Positions 14,713-23,561 of a stretch of DNA of 32,505 nt are shown here, in pieces. Origin of the DNA: an uncultured Bacteroidales bacterium (GTDB lineage Bacteria > Bacteroidota > Bacteroidia > Bacteroidales > Bacteroidaceae); the NCBI GenBank assembly GCA_902775975.1, contig CACYOC010000031.1, forward strand, positions 1 to 32,505. Direction: 5' to 3'. The notes under the pieces are model-generated. The model had not been told where the DNA came from, did no database searches, and was given only the letters and a program-made list of their open reading frames with translations. Within the stretch, counting starts at the first letter, position 1, and the number at the start of each line of letters is the position of its first letter. A program made the position numbers and the translations under genes.

Positions 14713-17700
14713 ATGAAAAAACAAATCATCATCAGTTTATGCCTGGGCGCTATGGCACTCTTCTCGACGCCAGCCCTGGCACAAAATCAGACGGTGAAGG
14801 GAACAGTGACCGACGATAAGGGAGAACCCATTATCGGCGCGTCTGTGATGGTCGCCGGAGAAAAAGGTAAGGGAACAGTGACCGATCTGGATGGAAACTA
14901 CACCCTGCAAATGCCTGCAAATGGTAAAGTAACCATTTCCTATATCGGTTATGTATCTCAGACGGTAAAGCCTGGAGGTACTGTTCAGCTGAAGGAAGAC
15001 AGTCAGAGTCTGGAGGAAGTCGTGGTTGTGGGTTATGGCGTTCAGAAGATGAAGAACGTAACCGGTGCCGTAACGACCGTCGATACTCGCGAGATGGCTG
15101 ACCTCTCTACTGGTTCACTCGGTGAGTCGCTGACCGGTTTAGTCAACGGTCTGGGTGTCAGCACGGGTTCACGCCCCGGTGAACAAGCCTCGCTGACCAT
15201 CCGTCAGGCAAACGTATCTGTAGGTTCTGGTGCAACGGTGGATGTGAACTCCAGCCCTCTGTACGTTATCGATGACTTTATCTCTGACGAGACAGCGTTC
15301 AACAACCTCGACGCTTCTGTCATCGACCAGATTACTGTGTTGAAGGATGCTTCGGCTGCCGTTTATGGTGCCCGTGCTGCCAACGGTGTTATTCTGGTAA
15401 AGACCAAGCGCGGTCAGAACAGTGCTCCGAAGGTAAGCTATAGCGGCCAGTTCGGTTGGACGGGCAAGGTGAAGAGCACTAAGATGCTCAATGCCTACGA
15501 CTACGGACGCATCTACAATGGTGTTGTAGGCGCACTGCCGACCAGCTCAAAGGTTAGCACTTACGACCATCTGAAAGATATCTTCCAGGCTGACGAGCTC
15601 GCCGCCATGGCTGGTCTCGACTACGACCTGATTGACGACTATTGGAAGACCGCTTTCACTCATAAGCACAATGTGAACGTCAGCGGTGGTAGCGACCGTG
15701 CTACCTATTTCGCAGGTATCGGTTTCTTCCAGCAGGATGGTAACCTGAGTAACATCGACTATCATCGTTGGAATTACCGTGCAGGTGCTGATGTCAAGTT
15801 GGGCAAATGGTTCAAGACCTCTCTGCAACTCAGCGGTGATGTAGGTGACAAGAAAGACACCAACAACAAGATGTCTGGTTCCAGTTCTGGTGACTACTAT
15901 AGCTTGATGTCTCGCCCTCGTTACATTCCTGACTATGTAGGTACACATGCTATGGCAGCTGTCGGTCCAGACAACAGTGAGAAGCACGATGACTGGCAGG
16001 AGTATAACTTCAAGGCCCTGCAGAATCTGGGTAACTACAGAAAGAATCACGACAGCAACATGACTATCAATGCTGCTGTTGAGCACGACTTCGGCTGGTT
16101 AGAGCCCTTGAAGGGTTTGAAGGCCAAGTTTACCTATTCTCGTGCTGAGAGAAATTCAAGAAGCAACGAGATTGGTACCAAGCTGACGACTTATAAGATG
16201 ATCACCCGTGGCGGTTCTGGTAACCACCTCTATACTGGTGACATGTCAGATGCCAACTTCGATCCCATCGAGCGTTCAAACGGTAATTCGCTGCGTCGTA
16301 GAACAGAAAACTCATTCAACTATCAGGTGAACTTCACGCTGAACTATAACCGCAAGTTCGGTAAGCACGACGTTGGCGCCGTATTCTCTATCGAGCGTTC
16401 TGAGGCTGAGAGTGAGTATGTCTGGGGCCAGGTCAGCGATCCTCTGAGCATCACTGACGGACAGTCAAAGACTGCTTCAGGTGTGCAGACCACTGAGTTC
16501 GGACGTTCTGAAAGCGGTACGCTGTCTTACATCTTCCGTGCCAACTATGCTTACGATGACCGTTACCTCTTCGAGTTCTTGCTCCGTACCGATGCTTCCA
16601 CGAAGTTCTCTCCTGAGAACTATTGGGGAACCTTCCCCTCAGTCAGTGCCGGTTGGGTAATGAGTGAGGAGCCCTGGTTTAAGAAGGCCCTGCCTTGGGT
16701 GAACTTCTTCAAGCTCCGTGCTTCATTCGGTCTGCTGGGTCGTGATAACATCGCTGCCTGGAAGTGGCTGCAGCTCTACAACGTAGATAATGGTAAAGGT
16801 GCCGTCTTTGGCGTGAACTCTCCTGTGACTCAGGGCGTGCAGATGTCTGATGCTCCTAACCGCGATGCCCACTGGGATAAGTCTTACAAGTGGAATGGTG
16901 GTATCGATGCTCGCTTCCTCGACGGTCGTTTGTCGGTAGGTATCGATGCTTACTATGAGGCTATGCGTGAAATCCTGACCTCTCGTTCTCAGTCAGCTAC
17001 TTATCCTGGTACTGTTGGTACGAAGCCTACCGCCGAGAACTACGGTTCTATCAACCTCTGGGGTGTTGAGCTCTCATTAGGCTGGCGCGACCAGATTGGT
17101 GATAACTTCAAGTATCACGCCAAGCTGAATACTGGTTATAGCGACAACAAGGTGAAGGAGTGGTTCATTGGCGATGCTGCCAGCCTGACTTACTACAACC
17201 AGCACCTCAACGAGCGTATGCTCGAAGGTCAGTGGGGTCTGCAGTGCTTAGGCATGTTCCGCAACTATCAGCAGATTGAAGAGTACTTCGCTCAGAACCA
17301 CATCACTGACTATTTAGGTTTGTCTAAGGATCAGGTTCGTCCAGGTATGTTGATTTACAAGGATGTCCGTGGTCCCAAGCAGGCTGACGGTACTTATGCT
17401 GCTCCTGATGGTAAGATTGACCAGGAGAACGACTTGGTACACATGGCTAACCGTAACAATCCTTACGGTGTGACCCTGAACTTCGGCTGTGAATACAAGA
17501 ACTTCTCTTTGAGCGCTCAGCTGAATGCCCAGTGGGGTGGCTATAGCTACATCGATCCCTATGCTCGTGGAGCCAAGAACATTCAGACTAACGACACTGG
17601 TGCTGCAGCATTAGGCTATACCAACATTCCTTCTTTCTGGGCAAACGACATGTTTGTCTATGAGGATGTGCTGGACGACAAGGGCAACGTCGTTGCTCCC

Positions 17701-17994
17701 CAGAATGTTGATGCCAAGTATCCTAACATGGCTTACAACATCAACACCTATAACTCTACCTTCTGGCGCGTCAGCGGTACTCGCATCTCTCTGCGCAACA
17801 TCACGCTGGCATATACCATGCCGAAGGACATCGTGAAGAAGATTGGTCTGTCGAGCATCCGCTTCAACGTGACCGGTCAGAACATGCTCAGCCTGTATAA
17901 TCCGTATCCTGACAATTTCGTTGACCCGATGGACAGCTACGGAGCATATCCCACTCTGCGCAAAATTACTTTAGGTGTAAACATTGGTTTCTAA
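14713..17994 (+). CDS. susC-like: SusC-like TonB-dependent outer membrane transporter
   Basis: A 1093-residue outer membrane importer for oligosaccharides. Signal peptide to A23; carboxypeptidase-regulatory-like beta-sandwich at residues about 27-95 (VKGTVTDDKGEPIIGASV, GYVSQTV); TonB-box region EEVVVVGYG at 101-109; plug domain with AAVYGARAANGVILVKTKRG; then the long beta-barrel ending GVNIGF with the terminal aromatic residue needed for barrel assembly. Length and layout are normal. It sits 15 bp before susD, and the two should form the usual lidded barrel complex. Substrate class (pectic fragments) is inferred from the neighbouring pectate lyase. Confidence 0.95.
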   Translation: MKKQIIISLCLGAMALFSTPALAQNQTVKGTVTDDKGEPIIGASVMVAGEKGKGTVTDLDGNYTLQMPANGKVTISYIGYVSQTVKPGGTVQLKEDSQSLEEVVVVGYGVQKMKNVTGAVTTVDTREMADLSTGSLGESLTGLVNGLGVSTGSRPGEQASLTIRQANVSVGSGATVDVNSSPLYVIDDFISDETAFNNLDASVIDQITVLKDASAAVYGARAANGVILVKTKRGQNSAPKVSYSGQFGWTGKVKSTKMLNAYDYGRIYNGVVGALPTSSKVSTYDHLKDIFQADELAAMAGLDYDLIDDYWKTAFTHKHNVNVSGGSDRATYFAGIGFFQQDGNLSNIDYHRWNYRAGADVKLGKWFKTSLQLSGDVGDKKDTNNKMSGSSSGDYYSLMSRPRYIPDYVGTHAMAAVGPDNSEKHDDWQEYNFKALQNLGNYRKNHDSNMTINAAVEHDFGWLEPLKGLKAKFTYSRAERNSRSNEIGTKLTTYKMITRGGSGNHLYTGDMSDANFDPIERSNGNSLRRRTENSFNYQVNFTLNYNRKFGKHDVGAVFSIERSEAESEYVWGQVSDPLSITDGQSKTASGVQTTEFGRSESGTLSYIFRANYAYDDRYLFEFLLRTDASTKFSPENYWGTFPSVSAGWVMSEEPWFKKALPWVNFFKLRASFGLLGRDNIAAWKWLQLYNVDNGKGAVFGVNSPVTQGVQMSDAPNRDAHWDKSYKWNGGIDARFLDGRLSVGIDAYYEAMREILTSRSQSATYPGTVGTKPTAENYGSINLWGVELSLGWRDQIGDNFKYHAKLNTGYSDNKVKEWFIGDAASLTYYNQHLNERMLEGQWGLQCLGMFRNYQQIEEYFAQNHITDYLGLSKDQVRPGMLIYKDVRGPKQADGTYAAPDGKIDQENDLVHMANRNNPYGVTLNFGCEYKNFSLSAQLNAQWGGYSYIDPYARGAKNIQTNDTGAAALGYTNIPSFWANDMFVYEDVLDDKGNVVAPQNVDAKYPNMAYNINTYNSTFWRVSGTRISLRNITLAYTMPKDIVKKIGLSSIRFNVTGQNMLSLYNPYPDNFVDPMDSYGAYPTLRKITLGVNIGF

Positions 17995-18009
17995 TAAGAC
18001 AATACGATT

Positions 18010-20166
18010 ATGAAAAAGATATTAAATATAGGCTTGTCGGCATTGTTCGTTACCGGTGCGATGATGCTCTCAGGATGTAGCGATAAATTCCTGGAGGAGA
18101 AGAAAAACTACGGTAACTACGTCGCTGAGAATATCTACAACGACTATACCTCAGCCAAGTTGCGTGTCAATACCATGTATAACTACATGTTGCCACGTGC
18201 AAACAACTCCTCTCAATATTGGCGCTTCCCCAGCACGGGTGCTGCCGACATCTTCTCGAAATCTACCGAGGAGTACGGCGGATTCTCAAACTTTACGAAT
18301 CCTAACACCAATATCGACTATAATAATGTGGAAGACCTCTTCCATAACGAGTTGAAGATCAGAAGTTCACCATGGGCTTACCTGCGTGAGGTGAACGATA
18401 TCATCGAGGGCGTTACCGCCAGCTCTTTGGCACAGGAAGCTAAGAATGAGCTGTTGGGACAGACCTATTTTTGGCGTGCATGGATTTACTACCGTCTGGT
18501 GACAACCTATGGCGGTGTGCCCATCATCGAGAAGGTGCAGGATGCTTTCCAGGGTGACAGCGGCGGTTCTGAGATTATCGTGCCGCGTTCCACCACGAAG
18601 CAGTGTATCGACTTCATCTGTGCCGACTTGGACAGAGCTGCCAGCATGCTTCCCAGCAAGTGGGATCAGAGCGAGTTTGGCCGCATCACCAAGGGTGCTG
18701 CTCTGGCTCTGAAAGGCCGTACGCTGCTGTTCTGGGCAAGTCCCTTGTTCAATCGTGCCGACAATACCGACCGTTGGGAGGCTGCCTATCAGGCTAACCT
18801 CGCCGCTAAGAACGAACTGGAGGCTGCCGGCTTTGGCTTGGCATACGAGAATGCTCCTGGCGTCAATGGTGCTGGTTGGAACAAGATGTTCTTGGGTGCT
18901 GACGACGAGGCCCGCAAGGAAGCCGTGTTTGTAACTATGTACAACACGCTGGATCCTAATGCCAATGACGACATCTCCTTCAACAACTCTTGGGAGAACT
19001 CTATCCGTCCTTCGAATACCGGTGGTGGCGGTGGTAAGGAGGTAACCGCTCAGATGGTTGACCTCTTCCCCATGGCAGACGGTACTCGTCCTACAGTGGC
19101 TAACGGCTATAAGACTGAGACGTTCTATGCCAACCGCGACCCGCGCTTCTATCGTACTTTCGCTTTCTGCGGTACCATGTGGACCTTCGACGGTACTCCG
19201 TCAGCTTATAAGCCTGAGTCTTATACCTATCCTTATGACGGAAAGAGCTACGAGCTGTGGAACTACACTTGGTACAAGGAGTCAGCCAAGCAGCAGGATA
19301 GCTGCTATACCGGTAAGGCGACTGATGGTGTTGGTAAGGGCTGTGTCTATCTGCGTAAGGGCTCTGCCGATCAGGGTCTGAATGTTCCTGCCACTTATGC
19401 CTATACTACTACAGACGGTTTCAAGCGTAGCAGTGCTCCTTACATGGAGATTCGCTTTGCCGAGGTATTGCTCAACCTGGCTGAGAGTGCCGTAGGTGCC
19501 AGCCACAACAGTGATGCTATGGACTGCCTGAAGCGCATCCGTACCCGTGCCGGTCTGCCTGCAGGTGCAGATGGAAGCTATGGTCTTGGAACTATCTCCG
19601 ACCGTGCAAAACTCTTTGAGGCCGTGTTGTACGAGCGCCGCGTTGAGCTCTGCTACGAAGGCAAGCGCTACGATGACTGCCGCCGCTGGCTGTTGTGGGA
19701 TGGCGGTGCTGGCCAGGGAACTCTAAAGGGCTCTTGGGCACTGACAGGCTTTGGTGGTAACACCTGCACCTATTTGGGTGTGAAGCCGCTGAAGGGCACT
19801 CGTCGTCAGGGTATCGAGTTGCGTCTGGGTGACACCTATCTGGCTGACATGACCGATGGCGTCGATAAGACCACATGGCCTGCAGTCTTCAACGCTCGTC
19901 CTGATGCCCTTGATATCAATGTCGATGGTATCAAGGATACCGATACGAAGATGGCTGCTCTCATCAGCTTCCACCAGACTTACTTGAAGCGTAAGACAAC
20001 GCGTGTGGATGGTGATGAGGTCTATAAGATGGACTGGCGCCCCGAGTACTACTTCCTCGGTTTCAAGGTCAGTGCTGCAAAGGCTAACCTGTCGCTGCCC
20101 AACAACATCGGTTGGCTGGACTACAACACCGGAAGAATGGGCGAGTTTGACCCCTTGGCTGAATAA
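18010..20166 (+). CDS. susD-like: SusD/RagB-like glycan-binding lipoprotein
   Basis: A 718-residue surface lipoprotein with lipobox LSGC (C23) and the acidic sequence SDKFLEE after it. TPR-like helices carry the family marks (FWRAWIYYRLVTTYGGVPII near residues 158-177, KGAALALKGRTLLFWASP, APYMEIRFAEVLLNLAES, LYERRVELCYEGKRYDDCRRW). It is longer than many SusD proteins, with inserted loops in the middle and near the C-terminus, which may reflect a large branched ligand. It partners the SusC barrel encoded 15 bp upstream and closes the operon at the terminator 20197-20237. Confidence 0.95.
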   Translation: MKKILNIGLSALFVTGAMMLSGCSDKFLEEKKNYGNYVAENIYNDYTSAKLRVNTMYNYMLPRANNSSQYWRFPSTGAADIFSKSTEEYGGFSNFTNPNTNIDYNNVEDLFHNELKIRSSPWAYLREVNDIIEGVTASSLAQEAKNELLGQTYFWRAWIYYRLVTTYGGVPIIEKVQDAFQGDSGGSEIIVPRSTTKQCIDFICADLDRAASMLPSKWDQSEFGRITKGAALALKGRTLLFWASPLFNRADNTDRWEAAYQANLAAKNELEAAGFGLAYENAPGVNGAGWNKMFLGADDEARKEAVFVTMYNTLDPNANDDISFNNSWENSIRPSNTGGGGGKEVTAQMVDLFPMADGTRPTVANGYKTETFYANRDPRFYRTFAFCGTMWTFDGTPSAYKPESYTYPYDGKSYELWNYTWYKESAKQQDSCYTGKATDGVGKGCVYLRKGSADQGLNVPATYAYTTTDGFKRSSAPYMEIRFAEVLLNLAESAVGASHNSDAMDCLKRIRTRAGLPAGADGSYGLGTISDRAKLFEAVLYERRVELCYEGKRYDDCRRWLLWDGGAGQGTLKGSWALTGFGGNTCTYLGVKPLKGTRRQGIELRLGDTYLADMTDGVDKTTWPAVFNARPDALDINVDGIKDTDTKMAALISFHQTYLKRKTTRVDGDEVYKMDWRPEYYFLGFKVSAAKANLSLPNNIGWLDYNTGRMGEFDPLAE

Positions 20167-20196
20167 CAGACAGGACGTTATCAAGAAAATAAAAAG

Positions 20197-20237
20197 AAAG
20201 ATACGGGCTACCATCGTGGTGGCCTGTATCTTTTTTT
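20197..20237 (+). terminator. Strong terminator of the SusC/SusD operon
   Basis: A long near-continuous stem from AAAGATAC (20197-20204) to GTATCTTT (20226-20233), with inner GG/CC and ACCA/TGGT pairs and a TCG loop, followed by a seven-T run. Confidence 0.9.
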
Positions 20238-20246
20238 CGTTTCTCT

Positions 20247-20276
20247 TTGTCGTTTCAAAGAAAAACTGTAACTTTG
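20247..20276 (+). promoter_or_regulatory. Promoter of gpmI
   Basis: TTG (20247-20249), 19-bp spacer, TAACTTTG (20269-20276): an exact consensus match directly after the SusD terminator, leaving about 35 bases of leader. Confidence 0.8.
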
Positions 20277-20315
20277 CACCCTGAAATTGGAACAACAAAT
20301 AAAAAGAAATACACT

Positions 20316-21836
20316 ATGGCAAAGAAAGCATTACTCATGATTCTCGATGGATGGGGAATCGGCAAGCATGGAAAAGGAGACGTTATTTTCAATACCCCTA
20401 CACCGTATCTGGACTATCTGACCGCTGTCAGCGCACATTCGCAGCTGCAGGCTTCCGGTGAGGATGTCGGTCTGCCCGATGGACAGATGGGTAACTCAGA
20501 GGTAGGACACCTGAATATTGGTGCCGGTCGCATCGTTTATCAGGACCTGGTGAAAATCAACCGTGCCTGCAAGGACGGTTCTATCGTGGAGAACCCGCAG
20601 GTGAAGGCTGCCTATACGTATGCCAAGGAGAAGGGTAAGAAGCTGCACCTCATGGGACTCTGCTCCGACGGTGGTGTGCACTCTTCTTTGGATCATCTCT
20701 TCAAGCTCATCGAGGTGGGTAAGCACTATGGTCTGAAGAATCAGACTTTCGTACATTGTTTCATGGACGGTCGTGACACCGACCCCCACTCTGGTAAGGG
20801 CTTCATCGAGCAGGTACAGGCTGAGTGCGAGAAGAACGACGCCGCCATCGCCAGCATCGTTGGCCGTTTCTACGCCATGGATCGCGACAAGCGCTGGGAG
20901 CGTGTGAAGGAAGCCTACGACCTGCTGGTCAAGGGCGAGGGTAAGCAGAGTAGCGACATGGTGAAAGCCATGCAGGAGAGTTACGACGAGGGCGTGACGG
21001 ACGAGTTCATCAAGCCCATTCACAATACTGCCGTCAACGGCTGCATCGAGGAGGGCGACGTCGTCGTCTTCATCAACTTCCGCAACGACCGTGCCAAGGA
21101 ACTTACCATCGTGCTCACTCAGCAGGATATGGAGGAGCAGGGCATGAAGACCGTTCCCGGACTGCAGTACTACTGCATGACACCATACGATGCCTCGTTC
21201 ACAGGCGTACACATTCTCTTCCCCAAAGAGAACGTAGAAGATACACTGGGCGAATACCTCTCTCGTCAGGGCAAGAAACAGTTGCACACTGCCGAGACTG
21301 AGAAGTATGCACACGTGACGTTCTTCTTCAATGGTGGTCGCGAGGCTCCCTTCGACGGTGAAGACCGCATCCTCGTACCCTCGCCGAAGGTGGCTACCTA
21401 CGACCTTAAGCCCGAGATGTCTGCTTACGAGGTGAAAGACAAGCTCGTTGCTGCCATCAATGAGAACAAGTACGACTTCATCGTGGTGAACTTCGCCAAC
21501 GGCGACATGGTGGGTCATACCGGTGTATATAATGCCATTGCCAAGGCCGTCTGGGCTGTTGACCACTGCGTTGAGGCCGTTATCGAAGCCGCCAAGAAGA
21601 ACGACTACGAGGCCATCATCATTGCTGACCACGGTAATGCTGATAATGCCATCAACGCTGACGGCACTCCCAATACCGCACACTCGCTGAATCCCGTGCC
21701 GTTCATCTATGTAACGAACAACAACAGCGCTACGGTGAAGGACGGTCGTCTGGCAGACGTGGCTCCGTCTATCCTGCACATCATGGGACTGGAGCAGCCT
21801 GCCGACATGACGGGCGAGAACCTGATTAAGGATTAA
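20316..21836 (+). CDS. gpmI: 2,3-bisphosphoglycerate-independent phosphoglycerate mutase
   Basis: A 506-residue glycolytic enzyme interconverting 3- and 2-phosphoglycerate. The N-terminal LMILDGWG gives the metal ligand D11 and [14 protein letters not shown] gives the phosphorylated serine S61. [21 protein letters not shown] and IADHGNADN carry the remaining substrate and manganese residues. Length is normal. The start at 20316 is chosen because the promoter at 20247-20276 lies inside the longer in-frame reading. It is followed by a GC-rich palindrome and the DUF4294 gene 53 bp on. Confidence 0.97.
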   Translation: MAKKALLMILDGWGIGKHGKGDVIFNTPTPYLDYLTAVSAHSQLQASGEDVGLPDGQMGNSEVGHLNIGAGRIVYQDLVKINRACKDGSIVENPQVKAAYTYAKEKGKKLHLMGLCSDGGVHSSLDHLFKLIEVGKHYGLKNQTFVHCFMDGRDTDPHSGKGFIEQVQAECEKNDAAIASIVGRFYAMDRDKRWERVKEAYDLLVKGEGKQSSDMVKAMQESYDEGVTDEFIKPIHNTAVNGCIEEGDVVVFINFRNDRAKELTIVLTQQDMEEQGMKTVPGLQYYCMTPYDASFTGVHILFPKENVEDTLGEYLSRQGKKQLHTAETEKYAHVTFFFNGGREAPFDGEDRILVPSPKVATYDLKPEMSAYEVKDKLVAAINENKYDFIVVNFANGDMVGHTGVYNAIAKAVWAVDHCVEAVIEAAKKNDYEAIIIADHGNADNAINADGTPNTAHSLNPVPFIYVTNNNSATVKDGRLADVAPSILHIMGLEQPADMTGENLIKD

Positions 21837-21842
21837 GAGCGA

Positions 21843-21877
21843 CCCACCCCAGACCCCTCCCTGATTGGAGGGGGGGT
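21843..21877. repeat. GC-rich 3' palindrome after gpmI
   Basis: CCCACCCC, then CCCCTCCC, a short ATT-containing loop, and GGAGGGG. It starts within ten bases of the gpmI stop codon. Copies of the same family lie at 31865-31895 and 32331-32363, also directly after stop codons and in the same sense relative to the gene. It may act as a terminator-like or 3'-end structure. Confidence 0.7.
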
Positions 21878-21889
21878 GAAATGTAAGGA

Positions 21890-22546
21890 ATGAAAGGAAC
21901 GAAGTTTCATAGAAGGACAACAAACGGAAAGAGGACGGCACTGCTGCTGTCCTTTCTCCTTTTACCTTTCTCGTTCCTCGCTTCTCCTGCCCAGACAGCG
22001 GAAGAAGACTTCAATAGTCCTACCTTCGTGCCAACGGTGAAGGTCGGTAAGGTGCTCGAGGACGGTGACAGCCTGCTCTATATGGAGATGAACAATGTCT
22101 ATGTCTTTCCTCCTGTAGTCTTCAGCAGCCAGCGCCAGCAGAACGCCTATATGCGACTGGTGAAGAATGTCAAGACTGTGCTGCCCATCGCCAAGGAGGC
22201 CAACATGATTATGATGGAGACGGCAGAATATCTTGAGACCCTGCCCGACAAGAAAGCCCGCGATGAGCACATGAAGCGCGTCGAGAAGGGCGTCATGCAA
22301 GCCTACAAGCCCCGCATGAAGAAACTCACCTATTCGCAGGGCAAACTGCTCATCAAACTTATCTATCGCGAAAGCCACTCCTCTGGCTACGAGCTGGTAC
22401 AGGCTTTCTTAGGACCTGTCAAGGCAGGCTTCTATCAAGCCTTTGCCTGGGCTTTCGGTGCTTCCCTCAAGAAACAATACGACCCCGAAGGCGTTGACCG
22501 CCTCACCGAGCGTGTCGTGCTGATGGTCGAGGCGGGACAGCTATAA
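21890..22546 (+). CDS. Exported DUF4294 family protein
   Basis: A 218-residue protein with an Arg-rich N-terminus and a hydrophobic signal segment (LLLSFLLLPFSFLASPAQ). The mature part has the DUF4294 pattern: DGDSLLYMEMNNVYVFPP, then QNAYMRLVKNVKTVLPIAKEA and LIKLIYRESHSSGYELV. The family is common in Bacteroidetes and, as far as I know, has no assigned function. AAGGA directly abuts the ATG, which is too close for a normal ribosome site, but no alternative start exists before the signal segment. It ends four bases before the convergent M28 gene. Confidence 0.8.
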   Translation: MKGTKFHRRTTNGKRTALLLSFLLLPFSFLASPAQTAEEDFNSPTFVPTVKVGKVLEDGDSLLYMEMNNVYVFPPVVFSSQRQQNAYMRLVKNVKTVLPIAKEANMIMMETAEYLETLPDKKARDEHMKRVEKGVMQAYKPRMKKLTYSQGKLLIKLIYRESHSSGYELVQAFLGPVKAGFYQAFAWAFGASLKKQYDPEGVDRLTERVVLMVEAGQL

Positions 22547-22550
22547 CCCA

Positions 22551-23561
22551 TTATTCTTTTTCACTGAAGATGACTTGTAGGAGCGTCTGACCGACGGCTT
22601 CGAGGGTGTTACGGTCTATGTGCTGCATGTCGTCATTGACGGTGTGCCACGTAGGCCCGAAGTTGCTTTGCGGACACTCGGGGTAGTGGTTGATGATGTC
22701 GATGCAGGGGATGTGAGCCTTCTCGTTGACGGGGATATGGTCGTCGGTGATATAACCACCCATTTGGGCGGGGAAGAAACTGCCATAGCCTGCTGCCTGT
22801 GCTGCTTGCCACACCTTTTCGACGATGGAGCGTGCGTGCTGTAGTGAATAGCCTTCGTGATAGAACTTGGCACCCTGTCCGCCTACCATGTCAAGGAGGA
22901 TGGCGTATTTGTAGGTGTTAGGTGATGGGTGATGGGTGTTGGAAGCCCAGTATTGGGCTCCGAGCGCCCAGGAGTCCGCATCGCTCTTGTTTTCCCATTG
23001 GGGAACGCCCCAGTCTTCGGCGTCGAAGCAGATGAAATCGACGGCAACGTTCAGTAAGTCGTGCTGCTGTAGTTGTCGTGCGAGTTCCAGCATGACTGCC
23101 ACACCCGAAGCACCATCGTTGGCTGCCAGCACGGGCTTGCGCCAGTTGGCAGAGTCTGGGTCGTTGTCAGCCCACGGCCTACTGTCCCAATGGGCGCAGA
23201 GAAGGAGGCGGGTGTCGGGTGTTAGGTGTTGGGTGTTAGGTGATGGGTGTCGGGGGGAGATGGCGATGATGTTCGTCGCTTTGAGGGTGGTACCGTCGTA
23301 GCCGCGAAGGTCAGCGCGCTGCATCTCTACCTGATAGCCGTACTGCGTGAAGCGCTGCTGTATCCATTCGGCACAACGCTCATGCGCTTCGCTGTTCATG
23401 GTGCGCGGTCCGAAGTCGCACTGCTGTTGACAGAAGAGATAAGCCGAATCAGCATTGAACGTTGCGCTGACGGGTGACGCTTCGTCACCCTGACTCTTTT
23501 TCGTCGTGTTGCAGCCGACAAGCAGCAGCATGGCTGTGATAGCATATAAAAGTTTTCTCAT
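22551..23561 (-). CDS. M28 family metallopeptidase lipoprotein (glutaminyl cyclase-like)
   Basis: A 336-residue lipoprotein (lipobox LVGC, C17) of the zinc-dependent M28 fold. Metal ligands are visible in CAHWDSRPW (H124, D126), AANDGASG, CFDAEDWG and DDHIPV. The family includes aminopeptidases and glutaminyl-peptide cyclotransferases, and the DSRPWAD/ENKSDADSW pattern leans to the latter. Two loops are made of heptamer repeat: residues 104-117 correspond exactly to six heptamers (23211-23252), and residues about 207-216 to four more (22915-22942). The ATG overlaps the preceding fusion gene's stop by four bases, so the genes are translationally coupled. Confidence 0.88.
   Translation of the reverse strand: MRKLLYAITAMLLLVGCNTTKKSQGDEASPVSATFNADSAYLFCQQQCDFGPRTMNSEAHERCAEWIQQRFTQYGYQVEMQRADLRGYDGTTLKATNIIAISPRHPSPNTQHLTPDTRLLLCAHWDSRPWADNDPDSANWRKPVLAANDGASGVAVMLELARQLQQHDLLNVAVDFICFDAEDWGVPQWENKSDADSWALGAQYWASNTHHPSPNTYKYAILLDMVGGQGAKFYHEGYSLQHARSIVEKVWQAAQAAGYGSFFPAQMGGYITDDHIPVNEKAHIPCIDIINHYPECPQSNFGPTWHTVNDDMQHIDRNTLEAVGQTLLQVIFSEKE
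22915..22942. repeat. Four heptamers (GTGTTAG/GTGATGG family) inside the M28 gene
   Basis: Plus-strand units GTGTTAG, GTGATGG (twice) and GTGTTGG. They encode the loop [10 protein letters not shown] just before the conserved YAILLDMVGG strand. Confidence 0.85.
23211..23252. repeat. Six heptamers inside the M28 gene, exactly 14 codons
   Basis: Plus-strand units GGTGTCG, GGTGTTA, GGTGTTG, GGTGTTA, GGTGATG and GGTGTCG. Six times seven is 42 nt, so the frame is kept; they encode residues 104-117 (RHPSPNTQHLTPDT) just before the zinc-binding CAHWD strand. Confidence 0.92.

Noticed and set aside
20496-21941. 481-codon minus-strand open frame opposite gpmI
   Set aside because: It is a shadow of the gpmI codon pattern (Val/His/Leu-rich) and lies over a conserved enzyme gene.
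23558-23561. Overlap of the C26-M19 and M28 genes as a frameshifted single protein
   Set aside because: The second gene starts with its own lipoprotein signal peptide, so a four-base coupled overlap is the better reading.
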